The position numbers and the translations under genes are program-made. 64,000 nt of DNA, taken from assembly GCA_964036045.1 (NCBI GenBank), contig OZ038388.1:37868947-37932946 (forward strand), read 5' to 3'. This DNA is from Eutreptiella sp. 'Long Island Sound 2002' (taxonomy: Eukaryota; Euglenozoa; Euglenophyceae; Eutreptiales; Eutreptiaceae). Each line of letters starts with the position of its first letter. Position 1 is the first letter of the stretch. Shown piece by piece: positions 21,232 to 31,774 of the stretch. Below the pieces are notes generated by a model. It worked only from the letters and a program-made list of their open reading frames with translations. It was not told the DNA's origin and searched no databases.

Positions 21232-22928
21232 TCATTGGAATTGCAGGATTTTCTTGTTTGGCTCTGGATGTTCACAATTTATTCCTGGATGTTTATCGCT
21301 AGCGGCATACTTAGCATGCACATGGCAACCTCCCTGAACCAAATGCACACATCTAAAAGCCCCGCACAGTTCCGTCACATCAAGACGATGCTGCTCCACT
21401 ACTTCGGCCACCAACTTGTCCACCCACACAGCACTATCCAGCAACGCAGTTGGTTGTAGGCGAAGTGCACCTACGGTCGGCCACGTGTACTGGTATGCGG
21501 ACACCTTCAGCGTGTGTCCCGTCCGGGAAATTACCTTTATGTCCGAAATTGCTCGCGGGGCAATGAGGGCTGGGAGGGCATCAACCTTCTCATGTACGTC
21601 CGGCATCTTAGATCTTGGGTCATCACCAATAGTTTCTCCCTAACCGTCGGCATCCACGTCAAACCCTTCCAACGCAGCTGGGGGGGCATCGACCTTCTCC
21701 GGCGCCTCACCCTCAGAACACAATTCCGCGTCAATACTTTCAACCGGTTCCGGTGGAGCTGCTTCTGCATCGAATTCTTCGAGCAAGTCCACACCTTGGA
21801 GCTTCGGGAATGTTGGCATCCGAAATTTTGACCTGGGAATTGGCGGAGTAACAAATTTGCCATCATCTTCGTTGTCCTCGTCCTCCTCCTCGTCGCTATC
21901 CTCGTCCTCGCTCGACTTGGATTTACGTGCTTCGTACGTGTTCTCGGGCCTCACAATCGGCTTTGCCACTCCCAAGATAGGCTTGTACACCAGGCATTCA
22001 CTCGGCATGGTAAGCGGGATGGTCCTGGGCTCGCGCAGTCCAGCCTCCAATTCCCTCTTGAGTTGAGATCTCAACTCCTTTGCTGAAGCACTCTTTGTGT
22101 GCCACAATCGAAATTTCTTCAGGAGTTGCCGCATGCTACCTTGTCCCCACTCCTTCGTTAGGATGACTGCGTCTGGACCCTTCTCGCAAATTTCTTCGGC
22201 AATTTTGTCAACTTCAGTCTCCGTGCTACTTTTCCACGTGGTTCCTTCGATGCAGAGTTCTTACGGGTCTTCTTCTTCTTCTCCTTGCCGCCCTTCTCTT
22301 CTTTTGTTGGTGTAGTATTGTACGCAGCAGAGTCATCGCTATCATCAGATGGTTCGTCAATGGTAACAGCCTTGTGCTTCTTTTTATTCTTTCCGCCCTC
22401 CGGAGTGCCAATGTCCTTTTTTTTCTTTGTGTTTGTAGCATTGGTCGCCTTGCCATCAGTGCCCGAATTGGTGCCACTAGAAGCTGCATCTTCGACATCG
22501 GCATCACTTTCTTCCGATCTCAGAGCACCATCACTATCTTCTTTCTCAGAAAGGAATTTCACCTTAAAACTAACACTAATGAACCCCTCAATAAGTTCCA
22601 TGAGTAGTTCCTCAAACGGATGCTCCATTGTTGTCCCATCCGTGTACTGCACCCAAAGTTTGTTCTTCTTCTCCGATTCTCCTTTAACTTTCCCCTTCCA
22701 CGTGGGAACCTTCATACTCGGTGTCGCCCCATCATACGCCGAGCGGAGCTCACGTATGTGACCGCACATGGCCCAGACATCCTCACCAATCTTGACCACC
22801 CGACCGGCTGCAGTGTGCTTCCGGTCGGGAAGGTCCACCTTCTTTATGAGGTCACTGCACGTGAACCTCTTGCCATCCGCAACACCAAAGATATCCTTAT
22901 GGGAAGGCATATCTTGACCTTGAGACAT
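21232..22928 (-). CDS. Charged accessory protein of the CACTA-like element (broken)
   Basis: A start at 22928 gives MSQGQDMPSHKDIFGVADGK. It continues through IGEDVWAMCGHIRELRSAYD and WVQYTDGTTMEHPFEELLME. A long acidic then lysine-rich disordered tract follows (GGKNKKKHKAVTIDEPSDDS). Near 22200 the frame shifts by one base and continues as KIAEEICEKGPDAVILTKEW and LLKKFRLWHTKSASAKELRS, then an Asp/Glu run. An in-frame stop lies at 21640-21642, beyond which the same frame stays open to 21232. The changes may be mutations or unrecognised introns, since a splice acceptor is visible just downstream. No family is recognised. A DNA-binding TnpA-like role is possible only by position. Confidence 0.5.
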
Positions 22929-23012
22929 GAGGTTTGTGTGCGCGTGCGTGTGTGCGCGCGTGCGCATGTGTGTGTGGTTGGGTGGTTGGGTGGGTGTGGG
23001 TGTGTGACGGCA
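22929..23012 (+). repeat. GT/GC-rich microsatellite
   Basis: Alternating GTGTGC/GTGCGC words, then TGGGTGGTTGGGTGGGTGTG. It separates the transposase reading frame from the accessory ORF and may lie in an intron or spacer. Confidence 0.8.
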
Positions 23013-23041
23013 CCAAGCAACAACAACACAAATATGTACCT

Positions 23042-24845
23042 CGGTAATGTCACTTTGCGCCCCTTCCGGAGCCAATTCCGTGGGGCCAATCGTTCCTCGG
23101 CCCACAAGGCTAGCTTGAGGGCTTGGGCCTCTAGCAATGCCACCAGTCCTATGGGGCATTTCCATGAGGGCTTACTACGGCGGAGCCCGACTACATCCTT
23201 CACATCTTGGTGGGTATGTTCGCCCCCTTCAGTGGACACCATTTGCAGGTTGCCATGCCTTAATAGGCGCTGCTGGTAGTGGTATAGGAAGTAATGGGAT
23301 TGCACTGTAAGGCGCTCAATGGGCATGTGCAATGCCGAGAAGAGCATGTGTAGGCGCCGACAATCCCGGTCACGGCGGTGTACAGCCTTCGGTGAGAAGG
23401 ATATCAGTTGCCGGCAGAGACGGCGTAACTCTCGTAAATAGTACTGCAGAGGCTCTGCAACAGCAGCCATTGGCATGTGGTCCGGAAACACAACCCGCAC
23501 GCCATCGGTACGTTTGGGTAGTAGATCACAGACCTTCCTCCAAAACAGCTTGTCACGCAACAAGTGACGTATCACGTAACATTCTGGCCTCCAACGATCT
23601 GGGTTTTGGCCCGGACCTCGATCAAATGGCCGCACATACTTCTTTTCCTTTGTATGTGCCTTGAACATTGACCTCAACTCCGGCACTAGTGCGGGATTGT
23701 GGTCTTGAAGCCAGAGATCCATTCCATGAACACCCATGTTGATTACCACGTCTTTCACACAATGAGAGACATCATACCCGACGTCTAGTGGGCTTTCGAA
23801 GAGATCCAAGAAGGATCGTAGCGGGGTGTCATAGTACCCTAAGGATCGCTCCGCTTGTGTATCGAAGCCATATCGCTTCCAATCATCTCGGGACACCGGA
23901 CACGCAATACATGCATTTTGGTGACCCCCGTGCTTCAGCTGCAAGCACGGATCCCAGGCAACCCCAGTCAGGATAGTAGACCAAGCGATAGCGATGGCCA
24001 TCTAGGTGCCCATCTCGTGCATCTTTGAGAACCTCAATTAGTCCCAGACGGTCAATACGCATCCGTAGCTGATTGGGGTTCTCCTTGCCAATGTATTGAC
24101 CAACACGAAGAATGGAATCTAGCTGATGTGGTCGTCGGGTTGTGGGTAGTGTCAAGCAGATACTAACACAACCGTGGGGGATATACGCATCAACGTTTGC
24201 ACCATCAATGAAAACCCCAAGATAACGGGGGTAATCACCCGGCAAGTGCAAATTGTCGCGGCTGGCCAATTGCAGAAACAAGGTTACAGCACGCCATACA
24301 TCAAGGCGGGCCATCTGTCTTGATACGTGAACACCCCCAACATTCCTAAGCAATGCCGCCTTCAAATCCGTCACTCTACTACGGTAGGCACCAACCTTTT
24401 TTCCACGACAAATGTCTATGAACTTTGCCCATGTGACCTTTGTCCGCACCATTGAAACGAGGTTCTCAATAATGCTCTCAGGGTCAGGATCCCGAGGTGC
24501 CCTTAGGCGTGCCATCAATGGTTTCCTAGGACATTGCCTAAGCCGGCTCTTTGGGTTGCCTTCCAACGCGCGCTGCAATGCACGGTTTTTGCTTTGCAAG
24601 TTCTTCTTTGATTTCTCCGATAGCTTGTGCCATGGAAGAGGAGGTCGGCCCATTCCACTGAGTGCGTGTGGTGTGTGTCGTGTGTTGTGTGCATGATATT
24701 TCATCTTCCCATAACGAGACACATGACATGGGCAACAATCCGATTTGAAACCGCATGAGATATCAACATGACATGAGTGCGATGTGGGCAATGAAGCAAC
24801 GGCAGGGCAAAAACAAAGCCAGGCAATGTTCTCAAACTGCCTCAA
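23042..24845 (-). CDS. Transposase, Tnp2/CACTA-like, with a frame change
   Basis: Two overlapping minus-strand frames (24845-23883 and 24001-22844) make one protein with a one-base shift at about 23950. An early Cys/His-rich segment (CGFKSDCCPCH) is followed by a basic helix. Candidate catalytic blocks are YLGVFIDGANVDAYIP (Asp about residue 214), VYYPDWGCLGSVL, HGGHQNACIACPVSRDDW (C-x2-C), LDVGYDVSHCVKDVVINMGV (Asp-x2-His) and QMVSTEGGEHTHQDVKDV (Glu). This order fits DDE transposases of the EnSpm/CACTA-Plavaka type; KDZ-type transposases have somewhat similar blocks and are not excluded. It would bind the terminal repeats and catalyse cut-and-paste. The coding end is uncertain: the frame runs into the GT/CA microsatellite, and a splice donor is possible near 23038. 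Confidence 0.6.
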
Positions 24846-24859
24846 TTATGTCAATTATT

Positions 24860-25790
24860 ATGGGTTGGAAATGTGGCTGGTTTGAGGCAATTTTAGCACC
24901 CTCCGATCATTTGTCTTGAGCAAAGGGCTTTTGGGGTCATAATTTGTGGTTCACCAGGCCCGAACCAACCTTAGGGATGAGGTTCAACAACTTGAAATCT
25001 CATGACATCTCCTCTAAATCTACCTATACTAGAATTACGCGTTAAAAAGGGCAAATATGGCTGTTTGGAGGCAATTTTGGCACCCACCGTTCGTTGATCA
25101 TGAGCCAAGAGCATTTAGGGTCACATATGGTGGTTTGCCAAGGCCGAACTAACCTTAGGAAAGAGGTTGAGCAATTTGAAATCTCATAATACCTCCCCTA
25201 AATCTACTTATACGAGAATTACACGTTACATACTGCTGATATGGCTGTTTTGAGGCAATTTTGGCTCCCGCCATTCATTTATCTTGAGCCAAGAGCATTT
25301 AGGGTCACAAATGGTGGTTTGCCAAGGCCCAACTAACCTTCGGAACAAGGTTGAGTACTTTGAAATCTCATAACACTTCCCCTAAATCTACTTATACTAG
25401 AATTAGACGTCAACAAGGGCAAATATGGCTGTTTTGAGGCAATTTTGGCACCCACCGTTCATATATCTTGATGCAAGAGCATGTAGGGTCACATATCGTG
25501 TTTTGCCAAGGCCAAACTAACCTTAGCAACAAGCGTGAGCAATTTGAAATCTCATGATACCTCCCCTAAATCTACTTATGCGAGATTTACAAGTTAAAAA
25601 GGGCAAATATGGCTGTTTTGGGGCAATTTTGGCACCCGCCACTCAATTATCTTGATGCACCACCATTTAGGGTCAAATATTGTGGTTTGCTAAGGCCAAA
25701 CTAACCTTAGGGAGAACCTTGACCCATTTGAAATCTCATGAGACCTCCCCGAAATCCACTTATGCCACTTTCTTCGTGAAAAAGTGCCAA
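24860..25790 (+). repeat. Right subterminal array, 184-bp units, five copies
   Basis: GGCAATTTTGGCACC-type words begin at 24886, 25070, 25254, 25438 and 25622, exactly 184 bp apart. Units share AACCTTAGG, TTTGAAATCTCAT and AAATCTACTTAT. The sequence is unrelated to the left array although the period is almost the same. Confidence 0.92.
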
Positions 25791-26006
25791 AAAAGGCCCG
25801 AAAAGGCAGTATTTTGGAAATATCTCCCTGAAGGTTGATGGGATGACCGTCATTTGATCACAGCAGCAGGATTTGATTGCCATTGGCGGATTGCGCTGCT
25901 TAAATCGGCTTTACTGCGCACAGAATTGGCACAAATCTCGCAAAATGAGCCAAAAATGCTTGCGGCGGCGGAAAAATCGCGACCGCGGCGGTTTCTGCGA
26001 TAGTGC

Positions 26007-26051
26007 GGCAACTGAATTTTGGGATCTGGCGACATCGTAAAATCCTATGTG
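26007..26051 (-). repeat. Right terminal inverted repeat of the CACTA-like element
   Basis: Read on the minus strand it starts CACATAGGATTTTACGATGT, matching the left end for the first 14 bases and partly to about 45 bases. The sequence between 25800 and this repeat is non-coding. Confidence 0.8.
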
Positions 26052-27235
26052 ACTCGCGTCTTTTCAAATTCGGGTTTCAGTTTCAGGTCCATCTGGGCCA
26101 GTTTTTTACACGAGAGGGGGGGCGGCAAGGCGCCAAACACCTCCTCATAGGTTAGCAGCAGTTTCTTCAGTCGGGGTTCAAGGTTAAGACTCTCAAATTT
26201 CTGCAGGAAATCCACCTCAGCATGGAGGTTGCTTTTTCCATGTTCTTTCTTATTCTGCCGATCCGCAGTTTCGGCACGTACAGAACCATCATCCCACTCA
26301 GGGGGACATTGCTGTCCATAGTGCAAAGAATACACTAGGGGTATCTCAGGGTCAGGCAGCGTGTAGGAATCATCGTCCTCCTCAGACCAGATGGAGGATT
26401 TCCAGGTCTGTCTGAGGTATTGCAGCCGCTCTTGGCGCTCAATACCTTCGGCCTTCAGGTACAACAGCCGTTCGAGTTCCGGAGTGTCATGCTCAGACAG
26501 TGGCATGTTCTTAGAGGCAGGCCCCGCTAGAGCATCAGGACTCCGGGCCACGGGTTCACCTGTGTGCACAGGTTGCATGTGTAGCACCGGTTTCCCAACA
26601 GGGGAAGTGGGTTCTGAGGTTGACTCTAGATCTACCTCCTCCAGCAACAGCTGGGCTAGGAAGGCAGTGTGTTTTAGATCAACACAGCTGGGATCAACAG
26701 GAGGGATAGTGCTGGAGATCTCAGACAGTTGGTCGTCAGCATCCTCCTTAACAGCTGCAGGTTCCAGATAGCCATCGGGAGATTCACACCCTGTAAGTGT
26801 GGCACATAGGTGCTCAGGAGATCGGTTTTTGAGATCAGAAAGAGTCAGGCCATGATTTTCGGCCATGACCTCTTTCAGTAGCACCTGATCTAGGTCACAC
26901 AGGGGTACAGCATTGAGAGATCCATCGACGATGGATAATAAACTGCCCCACTCAGAGGCCTGCATAGCTGTGTCTGAGTCCTCAGGCATATAGATGGGAC
27001 CGTCCGGGAGTTGCAATCCTCCCACGGTCATTCGATCTAGCATACGGCGCCAGTAAGCGTGTTCACCAGAGCAGCCCCAGTCAGGGGTGCACATGACAAC
27101 CCCTCCTCCCTCATAAGCGATTTTGGTTAGAACCTTCGCGAGCAGGGAGAAGGGAGGGTTAGCATACGCTAGGCCGATTGCTTTCCAGAAGAAACCGAAA
27201 GCGTTTTTCAAATGTTTCGAGCAGTACAACTGCAT
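26052..27235 (-). pseudogene. Ty3/gypsy pol linker between protease and RT
   Basis: This is an acidic region of about 390 residues between protease and RT. It starts MQLYCSKHLKNAFGFFWKAI. It contains GGGVVMCTPDWGCSGEHAYW, a Trp/Pro/Cys block like those seen between protease and RT in some gypsy elements, and long Glu/Ser/Pro-rich stretches. It ends LKKLLLTYEEVFGALPPPLS and KLKPEFEKTRV, the usual lead-in to RT. The reading frame is the same as that of the protease, separated from it only by an in-frame TAA at 27245-27247. It is cut at 26052 by the inserted transposon. Confidence 0.75.
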
Positions 27236-27244
27236 GATGTGCTG

Positions 27245-27760
27245 TTATCGGCTCGCAAACGATTCCACCTGGATCTCAACCAGGTTTACCTGAAGGGCCG
27301 CCAGTCCATTTTCAAGAATGTGACGGGCCAATTGGTAGTTTTCAGTACGATAGTTAGTCTTGGATGCGTAGCGCAGCCCAGACTCTTTTCGTCCTGACAG
27401 CTCCAAAGGTACGGAGAGGAGCCCACTGCCAAAGTCGCAGTGCAGAGAATAGGGGCGCTGGAGAGACAGCATTTTTACTTGGGGGTTTCTTCGTAGGAAG
27501 TCGGTACCAATGACGATGTCAAAGGCATCGGTGTCCAACACTCTGCAGTGTTGGGTCACAGTTTCGTCGCCAAGGCATATAGTCACATCGACCCCCCTCA
27601 AGGAATGGATGGTACGCCCATTGCCTACTCTTATGGCCACGGTCTTGGTTTTCTTGAAAGTTTTTAGCAGGCGCCGGGCCACTATAAAAAGTGTTGCACC
27701 GGTGTCAAGCACCGCTCGAAACACTTGATCCCCGATTTTCAGCAGGATCCAGAAAACCAA
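27245..27760 (-). pseudogene. Ty3/gypsy aspartic protease (retropepsin)
   Basis: This enzyme matures the Gag-Pol polyprotein. FRAVLDTGATLFIVARRLLK carries the catalytic D-T-G, and the hydrophobic block FDIVIGTDFLRRNPQ completes the fold. The frame begins after the last gag codons (a 3' gag remnant ending FPAEE then TAG at about 27785 in another frame) and ends at an in-frame TAA (27245-27247). The linker and RT downstream are in the same frame. Gag upstream of about 27845 is missing. Confidence 0.88.
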
Positions 27761-27849
27761 GTCCTCCTCTTCGGAGCCGCCCCCCTACTCCTCAGCAGGG
27801 AATTTGACCTCCACCCCTGCAGCCATGAGGGACTTGGCCATCAGAAAGT

Positions 27850-29258
27850 TTTATAGTGATTTCAACACTGTGTTTGTGCCTCTCCTGCTGCTTGCTGCTG
27901 GTGTAGGGCTTCCTGCTGCTTCTTTTTGATGAGTAAAATGTTTTTTTTGCTGAAATACAACCAATCCAGGATAGCCCAAGCCAGAGACAAGCAAGTAGAA
28001 GAGAATCAGGATCAAAGCATGAAGGGCTGCAGTGTAAACAGTGAAAGATGTTAGAATATTCACAGAAACTGCAACTCAGGGCAAATCCGATTGCATATTC
28101 ACAAAGATAGCTGAAATCTTTTGGAAAAAGAGTTGGAAAACTGCCCCATGGTTACTCTATCTCCATAGTGCCATCTCAGGAGATGTGCACTCTTTGTTTT
28201 GGGTCCCATATGTGCTGAGGTGGCATGGCATGTGGCGATGAGGTCACTGCCATGTCACATGGGATCTGCCTACTTAGCTAGGCTGACCAGGAATTGAACC
28301 CAGGACCTCTCAAAAAGAGGTGCCCAGCCCCCTAGGGTGCATACAACTAGGACAGCTAAGAATTAATGAGAAAACATAGATAAATTCATAGGCTCTGCGC
28401 TGGATATGTCAGTTCTCAGTCGACTCAGGAAAAGATGAAGTGCCTCACATTGCTTGGGCATTAAGGGGTCCACTCCATATCCTGATTTAGTGTTTGGTTC
28501 CATAGGTCAAAATGTGTTATCACCACTTTTGGTTGGGCTAATACTAAGAGGGAAAATGCCTGTGTGCTCAGTGCATCTCTAATACAACTGGAGTATGCCT
28601 CAAAGCATTGGAAAAGCACTTTTTCTTACTCCCCCCTTGTGCTGTGGTGGCCACCACTGTCGCATTTTCAGGAGAAAGGGATTTTTTTCTTGGCCTTTCC
28701 TTGGTTTCCACATCTACTTTAAAATACCTATAGTTTCCCTCACACAGAAAAATGGGCGCTCACCATGGCTGGCGCCTTTTTGCTGCTGTGTTCGTGACAT
28801 TTCCTACAGAAAGCTAAGCGCTCATGGCGCTGCCGGGGTTCCTGTGGCTTGGTTGGGTTAGTTTGGGAGCATGCCAAAAATATATGCATGTGCATCCCTC
28901 CCTCCAAGACGCAGCGCGACACTAACCCAACGCCAGACTCGGTATGGAAATCCGCTGTGGTTGTGAAAACCTTTTTTGCACTGAACGGCGCCTTTTGTGG
29001 CTGGCCAGGCCGGGGAGAAAGGCTCTTGCGCGCCAAGCTTTTTCAGGGAGGGGCGGGAGCCCGAAACCAAGTTCAATCGCGGGCTGAGTACCGCTGCACG
29101 TTGCTGTCCTCCTCTGCCTTATCTCAATGAGACCTGGCAGCCCCGTTATAGACAACAGCAGAGCCGGGGTCTCTGCCTGATTCCCGGAGGCTGTACGGTT
29201 GCGGTCTGGGGGTTATAGCATGACGGCTTGAGCACGGGGGGTAGCTTGGGGGAGCGAT
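27850..29258. other. Intergenic stretch without recognised genes
   Basis: Only short unrelated ORFs on both strands. A tRNA-like segment lies at 28273-28360. The part at 28850-29220 is GC-rich with no domain or RNA gene recognised. Confidence 0.5.
28273..28360 (-). ncRNA. tRNA-like remnant (possible SINE head)
   Basis: On the minus strand the segment starts CTTAGCT and ends AGCTAAG, which are complementary. Inside are CCTAG/CTAGG (D-arm-like), ACCTC-TTTTTGA-GAGGT (a five-pair anticodon-like arm with a seven-base loop) and GGGTTCAATTCC, close to the Pol III B box and T-arm. Spacing between the arms is not that of a functional tRNA. A tRNA-derived SINE or tRNA pseudogene is the best reading. 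Confidence 0.35.
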
Positions 29259-29365
29259 TCATTTGCAGAAGTGACTGGTGAGTGCCAGTGTGGTAGTACT
29301 GCTTGATTGCGCCGTGTTAGGGCTGTAGAGGGCTGGCGTGAAAGAAACCTGTAAGTGTGGCTTTT

Positions 29366-29863
29366 TCAAAGAGATGACACGTTGGACAAAGATGAGGACG
29401 AATGTGAGTTTGTGCTCGTGGCTGAGGGGGGGGCTGGTGCGAAGTACTTTGTTATGCGGGGAGAGGGCGCGGAAACAGGGGCGGAGGCGGCAAGGGGTGG
29501 TGCTGGCCGGGGGGGGGGGGGGAGGTTGAACATGTCCCGGATTGTGAGCGGCCGTTTGGGGGGTGGGGGCTCTGGCTGAGGTTGGCTTGCGGTATTGCGT
29601 TTCAGCGATAGAGGCCGGACAGGTCTTCGGGGCTGGCGGGCGTGTTTCCGAGCTTTGGCGTGTGCCGCAGGGGATGGGGGAAGGGGGCGCTTTGGAGGCT
29701 TGTGTGCCACTTTGTCCGGGAGGGGGGGGGGAGGGTGGTAGGCGGGGGTTGGGGGCGCTGTAGGGCGGTGTGTGACGTGCTGTAAGGCGACCAGGGGCAT
29801 CCCCATGAGTTGAAGCCCGTGGGGGGGGTGAGCGGGGCATGGGGGGGGTTGTCGTTTAGCCAT
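29366..29863 (-). CDS. Proline-rich LINE tail ORF
   Basis: The minus-strand frame begins MAKRQPPPCPAHPPHG and is rich in Pro, Ala, Lys and Arg. It includes KRPLTIRDMFNLPPP and PSPRITKYFAPAPP. The last motif has the spacing of a weak PCNA-interaction-like sequence (aromatic pair after a hydrophobic residue), but it lacks the canonical Gln. It overlaps the end of the C-terminal domain region in another frame, so it may be the true 3' end of the LINE ORF after a frameshift. The function is unknown. Confidence 0.35.
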   Translation of the reverse strand: MAKRQPPPCPAHPPHGLQLMGMPLVALQHVTHRPTAPPTPAYHPPPPLPDKVAHKPPKRPLPPSPAAHAKARKHARQPRRPVRPLSLKRNTASQPQPEPPPPKRPLTIRDMFNLPPPPRPAPPLAASAPVSAPSPRITKYFAPAPPSATSTNSHSSSSLSNVSSL

Positions 29864-30371
29864 TCCAGCGTGCCGTATAGGGCATTGAGGAGCAGGGGAA
29901 CACGGGCCTTCAGGGCAAGTTTTAAGTCATGACAGTGTGCTGGTTTTCTTCGGCCGGAGGGGGGGTTGTGACTTTGGTGTACAGGGACATGGGGACAAGC
30001 CCCCGGACGAAATTGCGTCTCTCCCCGACGTGTGTGGTCGCAGACCACCATTGGGACACCACCGTGGGGAAGGGGGGGCGCCAGCACTGAATGTAGGTTT
30101 GCACCAGGTGTTCGCACGTTGGGCAGTGTGAGACAAAAGAGACAACATCCATTGGGTGCGGGTCGGGGCAAGCGTGGCAATGGCGAGGGCGCAAGTCGTC
30201 GTGGAAAGCAAACGCCGCCATGATGAAATTTCCGGAGGACCATTTGAAAGGGAGGCCTTGGAAACATGAAGTGTGGTTGTAGAAATGGAAGCTGGACGGT
30301 ACGTGGATGTTTTTGTGTTTGTGGCAAGGGAGGAGGTGCTTGATTGAGGTGGTAGTCAGTTTGTGTACCAT
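29602..30371 (-). pseudogene. LINE C-terminal Cys/His domain and tail
   Basis: In the frame 30371-29922 the protein reads MVHKLTTTSIKHLLPCHKHK, then RPRHCHACPDPHPMDVVSFV, SHCPTCEHLVQTYIQCW and ERRNFVRGLVPMSL. It aligns with the same region of the first LINE (VHK, HLLP, HC-x2-C, H-P-x-D, W-x-P, RRNF-x-R-x-LVP). Conservation of four Cys and several His in two diverged copies supports a zinc-binding domain. After about 29930 the main frame resumes with LKLALKARVPLLLNALYGTL. Confidence 0.65.
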
Positions 30372-30379
30372 GGGGAGGG

Positions 30380-30864
30380 GGCCTCTGGAGATGCACCCTA
30401 TTGGGGGGGGGGGAAAGGAGGGAGGCGTCCCAGATCATCACGTGGGCGGCCCACTTTGAGTAAGCATCCGAGATTTCATTCCCCACAAACCCGGCGTGCC
30501 CCTTGATCCACCCCCAACCCTGGATCATCCCTTGGCGTAGGGAGGCCTGGATGGACTGAAGGGAGGATTCCCACGTGCCGGCTGGCGAGCGTGACGGGAG
30601 GTCTGGGGGGGTGCTCGGGGAGAGGACAGTGATAACGTGGAGGTTGTCCCCTAGCACGGCAAAGGTGAGGTGCGGGTGAGATGCAAGGGCCCACCGTAGG
30701 AACATAATAGCCGCCCAGAACTCCGATCCCTCTGAGGACTGGTATGGGGACGTTTGGCACAGCACCCATCTGGAGCCATTTGGGAAAAACAGGGTGGCTC
30801 CAGACCCGTAGCCCAAGGCGCCCGCTGAGCCATCCAAGTACACCCATGTCGTGCCGGGGGACAA
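30380..30864 (-). pseudogene. LINE RNase H domain
   Basis: All blocks are present in one frame: TWVYLDGSAGALGYGSG (Asp), SSEGSEFWAAIMFLRWAL (Glu), FAVLGDNLHVITVL (Asp) and WIKGHAGFVGNEISDAYSKW (His and final acidic residue). It is therefore better preserved than in the first LINE, where the last block is frameshifted. Two stretches of poly-G/C downstream mark where the frame changes into the C-terminal domain. Confidence 0.88.
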
Positions 30865-30934
30865 TGTGAGGAGGAGGGAAAGGGCTGCTTCACAACCCCA
30901 TTCTTTGAGGTCATCGGGGTCAAGGGAGTGAGGT

Positions 30935-31774
30935 TCATCTGGGAGCCGGTACAGCTCGCCATGCAGTGACGAATCGAGCAGGACCCCGCCTTGTGGCCCG
31001 GGGGGGGGGGTTGAGGATATACTCTTGGGGATGGAGAAGGGGGGGGGTAAGCAGTTCGTGATGCCCCGCTAGTTGGGGGCGGACAGAAATGGCTGGGTTT
31101 TGAAAGATGTACTCTTTTTCGTTGCGGCGGAGACCGGGGTCTTTGATGGTGTGGGTGGTGCCGTCCGAAAACTGGAGTGTGGCCGATTCTGTGTGCACCT
31201 CCGTGACTGTTCCTAGGTGGAACCCTAGGTCTTGGGGTGTTCGCTTCAACCTGTTGCCGAACTTGCTGTATTGTGGTGCTGGTTTGGTGGCTAGGAACCG
31301 GACTTGGACTTTCTCTTTTGGGAGGAAGAGGGAGGGGGGGCAGGAGGCCCAGAGGCCGGTGCTGTGGTATCGGAGGCCTATGGTGTGGCACACGTCCATG
31401 ACGGTGTCTTGGATTGGGTTGCGTGTGGGGGAGAGCATCGCTTCGGAAGCGGATTCGTTTTTTGAGGCTGGGCCGTCTCCGTTGAGGTATCTGATTGCGG
31501 TGTTCACAAGGGCCATGCAAATGGAAAAAGTGAAGTGGCGGAGTCCTAAGCCTCCCTGGTGGCGGGGGGTGTAGCGGGCTTTAGGAGAGACGAGGCGGGA
31601 AATCCTGTTGGCCTTGTCCGGGGAGGGGTCATGTGCAATATTTTGCCAGATCATGGCCTGGAGGGCGCCCAACTCTTTCAGGGCTAGGGGGTGTGCCATG
31701 AGGCGGTAGGAAAGAATAGGGATGAGTTGGACGTTTACTAAGAGAATGTATTCCGAAAGGGTGAGTGTCGACAC
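30935..31774 (-). pseudogene. LINE RT thumb and Tudor-like segment
   Basis: The ORF starts MSTLTLSEYILLVNVQLIPI. Its blocks SYRLMAHPLALKELGALQAM, ISRLVSPKARYTPRHQGGLG and IQDTVMDVCHTIGLRYHSTG align with the first LINE at about 6890-7290. The catalytic palm is missing. A beta-rich segment follows: VQVRFLATKPAP, LGTVTEVHTESATLQFSDGT. Its G-x-V and x-F-x-D-G pattern is that of Tudor/SH3-like barrels and aligns with 7315-7450 of the first copy. This is the better evidence that the small domain is part of the element. Confidence 0.75.

Larger units (their letters stand above)
18256..26051 (-). mobile_element. CACTA-like DNA transposon, 7.8 kb, nested in gypsy pol
   Basis: The ends are inverted repeats. 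CACATAGGATTTTA at 18256-18269 is matched exactly by its complement at 26038-26051, with weaker similarity continuing to about 45 bp. The flanks (CTCA before, ACTC after) allow a target duplication of 1-3 bp, and the exact bound is ambiguous. Inside, all probable genes are on the minus strand: a transposase, an acidic/basic accessory protein and a Gly/Met-rich protein. Each end carries a different subterminal tandem array with units near 185 bp. TIRs starting CAC with a very short duplication, plus subterminal repeats, fit the EnSpm/CACTA superfamily. The superfamily call is inference. Confidence 0.75.
17690..27845 (-). mobile_element. Ty3/gypsy retrotransposon pol, interrupted by a DNA transposon
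   Basis: On the minus strand the order is end of gag (about 27845-27785), protease (27760-27245), a long linker (27235-26052), the CACTA-like insertion (26051-18256) and RT (18255-17690). Codon phase on both sides of the insertion agrees once 7797 bases are removed (element plus a target duplication). The protein then reads across from K-T-R-V into R-H-R-P-Y-P-A-P, the normal start of gypsy RT. The element is truncated at both ends. No LTR, RNase H or integrase remains here. The right end stops at about 27845 in unrelated DNA. Confidence 0.85.
29259..31774 (-). mobile_element. 5'-truncated LINE, same architecture as the 575-8790 copy
   Basis: The minus strand holds RT thumb, a Tudor-like segment, RNase H, a Cys/His C-terminal domain and a proline-rich tail. 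The order and motifs match the first LINE. Everything upstream of the RT thumb is absent, which fits the 5' truncation common in target-primed retrotransposition. Three frame changes are needed to read through. No target duplication or poly-A tail was identified, and the 3' limit at about 29259 is approximate. Confidence 0.8.
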
